64,000 nucleotides of DNA from Halomonas sp. MCCC 1A13316 (lineage in GTDB: Bacteria > Pseudomonadota > Gammaproteobacteria > Pseudomonadales > Halomonadaceae): positions 3,348,001-3,412,000 of the forward strand of contig NZ_CP053382.1 in assembly GCF_014931605.1 (NCBI RefSeq). Reading direction: 5' to 3'. Each line of letters opens with the position of its first letter. The stretch's first letter is position 1. This document shows, one piece after another, positions 29,821-36,013 of this stretch. The translations under genes and the position numbers were made by a program. A model generated the notes under the pieces. That model did not search any database and was not told where the DNA came from. It saw only the letters and a list, made by a program, of their open reading frames with translations.

Positions 29821-30576
29821 TCAGAGGTCGTGCGGTTCTCCCGCGAAGCGACGCTGCACCTCGACCATGTAGGCGGCCAGCGACGTCAGCTTATCGCCAC
29901 CCCACTCCAGCGGCTCGGCGGCCATCGGCGCGACCATGCAGATCTGTACCATCTCGTCAGCGTGAACCTGGGCCATGCCGAACTGGTTCTCGGCCATGGT
30001 CACCTGATGCGGGAAGGGCTGCTCGAAGGTCGCGGCATAGCCCTGATCGTTACCTTCGCTGCCGTGACAGCTGGCGCATGAGAGGCCGTTACTGCTCAGC
30101 GAGGTGTCGTAATAGAGTTCCTCGCCACGAGCCAGCAGCTCCGCCTCGTTGTCTCCCTCCTCGCTATAGGCCGGCGAGTACCCTTCGGGGCGCTGGACAT
30201 CGCTAACGTCGCCCTCTGCTTCTCCTTCAGCTTCTCCTTCAGCTTCTCCTTCAGCTTCTCCTTCCGCCTCGCCCTCCGCCTCGCCCTCCGCTTCGCCCTC
30301 TGCTTCGGCTTCTGCTTCTGCTTCTGCTTCGGCTTCGGCTTCTGCCTCCCCTTCGGCTTCAGCGCCGCCTTCGGCGTGATTGCTGGCCAGCAGGAAGGTC
30401 TCCTCGCTCAGCTCGGCCATCGCCAGTTGGCCCGCCTGGCTGACGGCATCGCCGGCGCTGGCCTGCAGGGCGACAACCCCGCCCACCGCCAGAACCAGTG
30501 CCGGTGCCGTATAGGCCAACCGACGGCTGAGGCAACCCAGCAGCTGCCGTCTCTTGTCGTCTTTGTTGTAAGGCAT
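29821..30576 (-). CDS. c-type cytochrome with leader KRRxLLxxLSRRLxYxAPA and long Glu/Ala/Gly repeat
   Basis: 251 residues. Residues 8-25 read KRRQLLGCLSRRLAYTAPA, followed by a hydrophobic segment to about residue 40, probably an export signal or anchor. Residues about 69-122 are an uninterrupted Glu-Ala/Glu-Gly tandem repeat. The C-terminal part (about 140-251) is a monohaem class I cytochrome c with CASCH at 167-171 and candidate Met ligands in CMVAPM. Start chosen at the ATG with GGAGG upstream. The leader is nearly the same as in the 98-residue repeat peptide at 35589-35885. It is divergent from ynjB across 267 bases. Electron-transfer role is inferred; the repeat is likely a flexible acidic linker or a modified segment. 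Confidence 0.82.
   Translation of the reverse strand: MPYNKDDKRRQLLGCLSRRLAYTAPALVLAVGGVVALQASAGDAVSQAGQLAMAELSEETFLLASNHAEGGAEAEGEAEAEAEAEAEAEAEAEGEAEGEAEGEAEGEAEGEAEGEAEGEAEGDVSDVQRPEGYSPAYSEEGDNEAELLARGEELYYDTSLSSNGLSCASCHGSEGNDQGYAATFEQPFPHQVTMAENQFGMAQVHADEMVQICMVAPMAAEPLEWGGDKLTSLAAYMVEVQRRFAGEPHDL
30211..30372 (-). repeat. In-frame tandem repeats encoding Glu-Ala-Glu-Gly units
   Basis: A run of 6-base (Glu-Ala) and 12-base (Glu-Ala-Glu-Gly) units within the cytochrome gene. Codon choice varies between GAA/GAG and GCT/GCC, in blocks, so both slippage and selection for the protein sequence are likely. Copy number probably differs among strains. Confidence 0.85.
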
Positions 30577-30843
30577 GGTGATTGCCTCCGTGAATGACAT
30601 GTCGGGACTTCTCGCCTCTTGCCGCTGAGTGCCAGCGACAAGACTTCGTCGCGAGTCCCAGCCTCTCCTTACAGTACTTGGCGGGAATAAGAGAAAATGT
30701 GTAAGGATGGCAGTAGCTTCGCGACCATGTGGGTACGTCATGAGCGTACGATCCCGAGCGATAGTCATCGCGCCTGCCGACGACAGGCCGCGACTCATTG
30801 CACTGGGCCATGTTCGAATCCACCCCCATTGAGGAATGAGTCG

Positions 30844-32055
30844 ATGCCGCTGCGTTTACTTCGTGTCTTGCCACTGGCTGCCATGCTTGCCCTCCCTCTC
30901 CATGCGACCCCATCGACGCAAAAGTGGCAGGACGTGCCAGACGAAGCCCGTGGCCAGACCGTCTACTGGCACGCTTGGGCCGGTGACACGCGTATCAACG
31001 ACTACATCGATTGGGTAAAGCGGCGAGTCAGGGAGGAGCACGAGGTCGAACTGGTGCACGTCAAGATCGAGGACACCGGCTCCGCCGTCTCCCGCGTACT
31101 GGCAGAGCGCAGCGCGGGCAATCATGACGACGGCAGCGTCGACCTGGTCTGGCTCAACGGCGAAAATTTCGCCGCCATGAAGGAGAACGACCTGCTCTAC
31201 GGCCCCTTTGCCGAGCGCCTGCCGAACTTTGCGCTGACCCATCCCGAGCACAACCCCGAAGTGGTCACCGATTTCACACTACCTACCGAAGGACTCGAGT
31301 CGCCTTGGGGCAAGGCGCAGATCACTTTCTACTACGATGCCGCACTGCTCGAGGAACAGCCGCCACGCAGCATGGCGCAGTTGCTCGCCTGGGCCGAGAC
31401 CAACCCGGGGCGCTTCACCTACCCGCGCATTCCCGACTTCCTCGGCAGTACCTTCCTCAAGCAGGCGCTGATCGCACTGGCCGAAGAGGCCGAGGCGCTC
31501 TATGAGCCGGTGGAACAGAGCGACTTCGAGGCCGTTACCGTGCCGCTGTGGGAGTATCTCGACACCTTGCACCCCCACCTGTGGCGCAGCGGTCGTCAGT
31601 TTCCCGCCAGCGGCCCCGAAATGCGCCGCCTGATGAGTGATGGAGAACTGACGCTGGCCTTCACCTTCAACCCGGCAGAGCCGGCCGCCGCCGTAGCCGA
31701 TTTCGAGCTGCCCGAATCGACCCGCAGCTATATTCTCGACGGAGGCACGCTGGGCAACGTGCACTTCGTGGCCATTCCTTACAATTCGCCCCACAAGGCA
31801 GGGGCCATGGTGGTAGCGAACTTTCTACTATCGCCCGAAGCCCAGGCGCACAAGCAGGACCTGGCAGTCTGGGGCGACCCCACCGTGCTCGACGTAGCAC
31901 GCCTCGGCGAAGAGAGCCGCGCCCTCTTCGAACAGACATCCGACAACCCTGCCCTGCTGGAGCCGCAGGCGTTGGCCGAGACCCTGCCGGAGCCGCACCC
32001 GAGCTGGATGACGGCGCTGCAAGAGGCGTGGCAGGCGCGCTACGTCGGCCGCTAG
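30844..32055 (+). CDS. ynjB: YnjB-like ABC transporter substrate-binding protein
   Basis: Periplasmic binding protein of 403 residues with a signal peptide (LLRVLPLAAMLALPLHA). Characteristic stretches are VYWHAWAGDTRINDYIDWV, LVWLNGENFAAMKENDLLYGPFAE and LESPWGKAQITFYYDA, as in the YnjB family of unknown substrate. Start chosen at the ATG at 30844 with GAGGA upstream. First gene of ynjBCD. In E. coli the homologous operon ends with the sulfurtransferase gene ynjE; here a rhodanese gene lies 4 kb downstream. Confidence 0.88.
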   Translation: MPLRLLRVLPLAAMLALPLHATPSTQKWQDVPDEARGQTVYWHAWAGDTRINDYIDWVKRRVREEHEVELVHVKIEDTGSAVSRVLAERSAGNHDDGSVDLVWLNGENFAAMKENDLLYGPFAERLPNFALTHPEHNPEVVTDFTLPTEGLESPWGKAQITFYYDAALLEEQPPRSMAQLLAWAETNPGRFTYPRIPDFLGSTFLKQALIALAEEAEALYEPVEQSDFEAVTVPLWEYLDTLHPHLWRSGRQFPASGPEMRRLMSDGELTLAFTFNPAEPAAAVADFELPESTRSYILDGGTLGNVHFVAIPYNSPHKAGAMVVANFLLSPEAQAHKQDLAVWGDPTVLDVARLGEESRALFEQTSDNPALLEPQALAETLPEPHPSWMTALQEAWQARYVGR

Positions 32056-32118
32056 GGAAGCTCGAGAGATGCCCTGCAATTTCCAATGGTTCCTTGTGGA
32101 GAGAGGTGACCGGCCCTG

Positions 32119-33813
32119 ATGCTGCGCCTTGCTCCGGTGGTGATCGTCACCCTGCTGGTCGGCCCGATTCTGGCCGGCCTGGTCATGGCCGTCCTGCCCG
32201 CCTTCGGCTATCTACCGGCACTGGGCGGGGAGACACTGAGCCTGACCCCCTGGCGGGAGTTGTTCGCCCAGCCGGGCCTCGCTCGCTCGGTGGGAGTCAG
32301 CCTCGCCAGCGGCCTGGTGACCACCGCAGTGTCGCTGGCGGTGGTGCTGCTGTTTCTGGCCGGTACCTCCGGCAGTCGCGTGCATCACTGGATTCACCGC
32401 CTGGTCTCGCCGCTGCTGTCGATTCCGCATGCGGCCGCCGCTTTCGGGCTGGCCTTCCTCATTGCTCCCTCGGGGCTGTTGGCACGGCTGGCTTCTCCCG
32501 GGCTGACCGGCTGGGAGCGCCCCCCGGATGCGCTGATCGTCCAGGACCCGTGGGGGCTTTCGCTGATGGCGGGCCTCATCCTCAAGGAGATTCCCTTCCT
32601 GCTGCTGATGAGCCTGGCGGCGCTGCACCAGCTCGACGTCGAGCGGCGTGTGGCCATGGCCCGCTCGCTGGGCTATCGCCCGGCCATCGCCTGGCTGAAA
32701 GTAGTCGCGCCATCGCTATACCCGTTGGTACGACTACCGGTCTTCGCGGTCATCGCCTTCGCCTCCTCGGTGGTGGACGTGGCGATGATTCTCGGCCCGA
32801 CCCTACCGCCCACACTGGCGGTGTCGATCCTCACCTGGTTCAACGACCCGGACCTGTCACGCCGCTTCATGGCCTCGGCCGGTGTCCTGCTGCAGTTGGG
32901 CGTGACGCTGACGGCGCTGCTCTTGTGGTGGGGGCTGGAGTGCCTGGCCCGACGCCTGGGCCGGTGCTGGGTGGAGGGTGGCCAGCGGCGCGTTGGCGAG
33001 CAGGCGTTGCACGTGGCCGGCAAGGCGCTGATCCTGTTGGCCGCCGTGACGGCGCTGGTGGGTATCGTCGGCCTGGCCATCAACTCCCTGGCCGGCTTCT
33101 GGCGCTTTCCCGACAGCTTGCCCGACACCTTCACGCTGCAGCACTGGCAGCGAGCCCTGCCCTCGCTGGCCGGGCCGGTTGTCACCACGCTGGTGATTGC
33201 CACACTGGCAACGCTGCTCGCCCTGGGGCTGGCCCTGGCCGCCCTGGAAAACGAGCAGCGCAGCGGACGCCACCCGGCTCAGGGAAGGCTGCTCTCAGCG
33301 CTGACGCTGCTTTATCTACCGCTGATCGTGCCGCAGATTGCCTTCCTGTTCGGCCTGGTGGTGGTGATGGAAGCGGTGGGTACCCGCCCCACTCTCTGGT
33401 TGGTGATCTTCGGGCACCTGCTGTTCGTGCTGCCTTACGTGTTCCTTTCGCTCTCGGAGGCCTACCGGCGCTTCGACCCGCGCTGGTCGAGAGTGGCACA
33501 GACACTGGGAGCCACGCCCAACGGCGCCTTCTGGCGCGTGCGCCTGCCGATGCTGCTGGCACCGCTGCTCACCGCCATGGCGGTAGGCCTGGCCGTCAGC
33601 ATCGGGCAATATCTGCCTACCCTGCTACTCGGGGCTGGGCGGGTCCCCACCGTGACCACCGAGGCGGTGGCCCTGGCCGGCGGCGGTAACCGTCGACTGA
33701 TCGGTGTCTGGGCACTGATTCAAGCCAGCCTGCCACTGGTGGGCTTCATCATCGCCGTGGGCGTTCCCCGCCTGCTCTGGTCCAACCGCCGCGGAATGCG
33801 AGGAGCCCCATGA
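32119..33813 (+). CDS. ynjC: YnjC-like ABC transporter permease, two fused membrane domains
   Basis: Inner-membrane permease, 564 residues, with two ABC-permease domains. First half: SGLVTTAVSLAVVLLFLAG and the coupling loop VAMARSLGYRPAIAWLKVVAP. Second half, from about residue 350: VTTLVIATLATLLALGLALAAL and the coupling loop RVAQTLGATPNGAFWRVRLP. This duplicated layout is typical of YnjC and iron/thiamine-type systems. Its stop overlaps the ATPase start (ATGA). Confidence 0.88.
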   Translation: MLRLAPVVIVTLLVGPILAGLVMAVLPAFGYLPALGGETLSLTPWRELFAQPGLARSVGVSLASGLVTTAVSLAVVLLFLAGTSGSRVHHWIHRLVSPLLSIPHAAAAFGLAFLIAPSGLLARLASPGLTGWERPPDALIVQDPWGLSLMAGLILKEIPFLLLMSLAALHQLDVERRVAMARSLGYRPAIAWLKVVAPSLYPLVRLPVFAVIAFASSVVDVAMILGPTLPPTLAVSILTWFNDPDLSRRFMASAGVLLQLGVTLTALLLWWGLECLARRLGRCWVEGGQRRVGEQALHVAGKALILLAAVTALVGIVGLAINSLAGFWRFPDSLPDTFTLQHWQRALPSLAGPVVTTLVIATLATLLALGLALAALENEQRSGRHPAQGRLLSALTLLYLPLIVPQIAFLFGLVVVMEAVGTRPTLWLVIFGHLLFVLPYVFLSLSEAYRRFDPRWSRVAQTLGATPNGAFWRVRLPMLLAPLLTAMAVGLAVSIGQYLPTLLLGAGRVPTVTTEAVALAGGGNRRLIGVWALIQASLPLVGFIIAVGVPRLLWSNRRGMRGAP

Positions 33814-34442
33814 CCGACGATTGCCTCGAGTTCGACAAGGTCCACATCGCCCTGCACGGCAGGAAACTGCTGGATCTCGATCTGCGCATCGGCCCCGGCG
33901 AGGTGCTCACGATCATGGGCCCCTCCGGCTCGGGGAAGTCGACTCTGCTGGCCTTCGCCGCCGGTTTTCTGGCGCCGGAGTTCGTGGCCTCGGGACGTAT
34001 CCTGTTGGGAGGGAACGACATCACGGCGCTGCCGGCGGCGCAACGCGGCATCGGTCTGCTGTTTCAGGACCCGCTGCTCTTCCCGCACCTTTCCGTCGCA
34101 GGCAACCTGCGCTTCGGCCTGCCTCGCGCCGTGCCCGGCAAGGCTGCCAGGGTCGAGGCGGCACTGGCGGCGATCGGCCTGACTGGCTTCGGCGAGCGCG
34201 ACCCGGCCACCCTCTCCGGTGGACAGCAGTCGCGGGTGGCATTGATGCGCCTGCTGCTGTCATCGCCCCGGGCCGTGTTGCTGGACGAGCCTTTCTCCAA
34301 CCTCGACACGCATCTACGTCAGGAGATGCGCCGGCTGGTATTCGGCCGGCTAAGCGAAGCGGGGCTGCCCAGCCTGCTGGTGACACACGACCACGAGGAT
34401 GCGGCAGCAGCCGGCGGGCGGATCATCGAGCTCGGTCACTGA
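33810..34442 (+). CDS. ynjD: YnjD-like ABC transporter ATP-binding protein
   Basis: Cytoplasmic ATPase, 210 residues. Walker A MGPSGSGKSTLLAFAAG, Q-loop LLFQDPLLFPHL, signature LSGGQQSRVALMRLLL, Walker B AVLLDEPFSNLD, and H-loop LLVTHDHEDA. No extra C-terminal domain. Ends seven bases inside the convergent DUF302 gene. Completes ynjBCD; the substrate of this system is not established in any organism to my knowledge. Confidence 0.9.
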   Translation: MTDDCLEFDKVHIALHGRKLLDLDLRIGPGEVLTIMGPSGSGKSTLLAFAAGFLAPEFVASGRILLGGNDITALPAAQRGIGLLFQDPLLFPHLSVAGNLRFGLPRAVPGKAARVEAALAAIGLTGFGERDPATLSGGQQSRVALMRLLLSSPRAVLLDEPFSNLDTHLRQEMRRLVFGRLSEAGLPSLLVTHDHEDAAAAGGRIIELGH

Positions 34443-34927
34443 GCTGCAGCAGCCTCCACCCGATCAGCGATAGCGTTGAAGATGGCGTCTAGCTCCTCCG
34501 CCACCGACTCGAGCTCGGGACCCGCCTGTTCGGCATAGGGGGCGAAGACATGACTCGGTGTTTTCCACGAGAGCGTGGCGCTGTCATTCTCGTTTTCGGT
34601 GACGTAGAAACGTATCGGTGCTTCGATCATCGCCGGGACGCTCAACTTCAGAATCTTTACCGCGTAGTCGTTACGAAACACTCCCACCACACGGTTGCCG
34701 GGAATGGTGACGCCGCGATTGGCCGCGGCCTCCGTGGGGCCGGCTTCGGTCACGACGGCCATCTCTTCCGCCTCGACGGCCTCCTTGAGTGCCGAGAGCA
34801 GTTCGTCATAATCTATCTCGGTGGACCTGACCTCCCACCCTTCCTGGGGCCAGTCAACATCAGCGGCGAGGGGGGCGGCCAGTATCAAGGCCAACCCTGC
34901 CATCGCCATCTTGTGAATCAGCTTCAT
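34436..34927 (-). CDS. Exported DUF302 protein
   Basis: 163 residues with an N-terminal signal peptide (hydrophobic core around residues 8-22, AA/D cleavage). The DUF302 core is GVFRNDYAVKILKLSVPAM with PIRFYVTENENDSATLSW and FAPYAEQAGPELESVAEELD. Function of the family is not defined; members are often near cytochromes or sulfur genes. AGGAGGG precedes the ATG, which overlaps the stop of the DinB-like gene (ATGA). It is the last gene of the operon that begins with the ligase at 38377, and is convergent with ynjD. Confidence 0.85.
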   Translation of the reverse strand: MKLIHKMAMAGLALILAAPLAADVDWPQEGWEVRSTEIDYDELLSALKEAVEAEEMAVVTEAGPTEAAANRGVTIPGNRVVGVFRNDYAVKILKLSVPAMIEAPIRFYVTENENDSATLSWKTPSHVFAPYAEQAGPELESVAEELDAIFNAIADRVEAAAAQ

Positions 34928-35490
34928 GCCGTTTCCCTCCTTGTCAGGTTCTCTTCGACTGTCTGCTTGTGCCAAAAGCGAAGCGTCGAGGGGTGCACCC
35001 CGAAATCGTCGGGCAGGGCCACGCCGAGTTGCTCCGCCATGAAGCCCAGCAGGGCCATGTGATGCACGGTATGGCTGGTCAGAAAAGCCAACTCGCGCGC
35101 CATGCTGGTCGATAGCGCCAGGCTGACGCTGGCACCCTCGACGGGGTATCGAACTTGTAATGGTAGCGAGCGATGCGCATGCAGGCATGGCAGCGCGCCG
35201 CTGATCTCGACAACCCGCGCCACGGCCTCTGCCGGTTCGACTTCGAGCCGCTCGTCCCGCTGGCGATTCTCGTAGTCGATGTTGCCAACTCCCGCACCGT
35301 CCAGCAGGGCGTCGTAATGATCGAGAATATGACGCACGTGCTTGCCCAGGCTCTGGCGCTCTGTCGGGCCGAAGGCGTGCCGATAGGCGGACGGAGTCAG
35401 CCTTTCCAGTAACGCCTGCAACTGGTGCAGGGCCAGCCGGTTCTCCTCGATGAGGCTGTCGAGGCAGGCAGTGTCTTGTTGTTCGCTCAT
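34924..35490 (-). CDS. DinB-like four-helix metal-binding protein
   Basis: 188 residues, cytoplasmic. Candidate metal ligands are the His residues in LGKHVRHILDHYDALLDG (about 48-60) and in FLTSHTVHHMALLGFMAEQLG (about 140-155), the layout of the DinB/YfiT/mycothiol-transferase superfamily. Members transfer thiol groups or act on S-conjugates. It overlaps the DUF302 start and follows the acidic peptide gene by 98 bases that contain a strong hairpin. Role in this locus unknown; a maturation or detoxification enzyme is possible. Confidence 0.8.
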   Translation of the reverse strand: MSEQQDTACLDSLIEENRLALHQLQALLERLTPSAYRHAFGPTERQSLGKHVRHILDHYDALLDGAGVGNIDYENRQRDERLEVEPAEAVARVVEISGALPCLHAHRSLPLQVRYPVEGASVSLALSTSMARELAFLTSHTVHHMALLGFMAEQLGVALPDDFGVHPSTLRFWHKQTVEENLTRRETA

Positions 35491-35533
35491 GCGCCTTTCC
35501 CCTTCTTGAGTGGACGTGCCTCGTATTGCCGGC

Positions 35534-35566
35534 TCCGTACCGGGACACGCTAGTGCCCGGCACGGA
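35534..35566 (-). other. Strong hairpin between acidic peptide gene and dinB-like gene
   Basis: On the minus strand TCCGTGCCGGG (35556-35566) pairs with CCCGGTACGGA (35534-35544) along 11 positions, one being G-U, with an 11-base loop that can pair further. No T-run follows. It starts 23 bases after the peptide stop, so it may protect the peptide mRNA or attenuate downstream genes. Confidence 0.6.
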
Positions 35567-35588
35567 ACAGGATCGTTACTGAGAACAC

Positions 35589-35885
35589 TTAGGTCCCTTC
35601 TGCTTCTGCCTCGTCTTCAGCTTCGCCTTCGGCCTCTCCCTCAGCTTCGCCTTCGGCCTCTCCTTCGGCTTCCACTTCCGCCTCGGGCTTCTTCTCTTCA
35701 TGAGCCTCGGCCAGCATCAGCGGCGCTTCCTGCCCGCTGGTATAGCCCGGTTGGGTGTCGGTTTCGTCGGCAACGGCCTGCATTGCCATACCGCTGGCGA
35801 CCAACGCCATGGCGGGAGCCGCGTAGCCAAGTCGCCGGCTGAGCCGGCTCAGTAGCGTGCGGCGCTTCTCCTCGTGCTCTGTCAT
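35589..35885 (-). CDS. Small exported acidic repeat peptide, candidate substrate of the adjacent ligase
   Basis: 98 residues. Residues 7-25 read KRRTLLSRLSRRLGYAAPA, then a hydrophobic stretch to about residue 38, a short linker (ETDTQPGYTSGQEAP) and a Glu-rich tail from about 60 with Glu-Ala-Glu-Gly repeats (68-97). GGAG precedes the ATG by eight bases. The leader matches that of the cytochrome at 29821-30576 in 13 or so positions. The gene lies 128 bases downstream of the TTL/RRE/HprK-like protein on the same strand. No cysteine, so not a lanthipeptide-type substrate. I infer a ribosomal precursor whose Glu-rich part is modified; an acidic structural secreted protein is the alternative. Confidence 0.75.
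   Translation of the reverse strand: MTEHEEKRRTLLSRLSRRLGYAAPAMALVASGMAMQAVADETDTQPGYTSGQEAPLMLAEAHEEKKPEAEVEAEGEAEGEAEGEAEGEAEDEAEAEGT
35595..35684 (-). repeat. Glu-Ala-Glu-Gly coding tandem repeat in the peptide gene
   Basis: 12-base units encoding Glu-Gly-Glu-Ala, about five in succession, with silent differences between units. Same unit as the cytochrome repeat at 30211-30372. Confidence 0.8.
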
Positions 35886-35982
35886 GTCATGTACTCCATC
35901 TGGGTCGTTGTCGTTCAACGGCATGCGACGATGCATTCGCAAACCGCCTGGTTGCGAAACGGGCCGGTGATGCCCGCTCCGG

Positions 35983-36008
35983 TCGGTGGCCCACCTGCAA
36001 GGGCCACC
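35983..36008 (-). other. Hairpin between ligase and peptide genes
   Basis: CGGTGGCCC (35983-35991) and GGGCCACCG (36000-36008) are perfect 9-base complements with an 8-base loop, five bases after the ligase stop. No T-run on the minus strand. Could partially terminate, or stabilise the end of the ligase message so that the peptide is expressed from its own promoter. Confidence 0.6.
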
Positions 36009-36013
36009 GCTGC

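Noticed and set aside
30211..30372. Repeats considered as a CRISPR array
   Set aside because: Units are 6-12 bases without spacers and encode an in-frame protein repeat.
29821..30576. SRRLAY in the leader as a twin-arginine signal
   Set aside because: The residues after the arginine pair do not fit the Tat consensus (no Phe-Leu-Lys pattern), and c-type cytochromes need Sec export before haem attachment.
32028..33689. 553-codon plus-strand frame within ynjC
   Set aside because: Alternative frame of the permease gene, rich in Arg/Gly/Ala; ynjC has the membrane segments and coupling loops.
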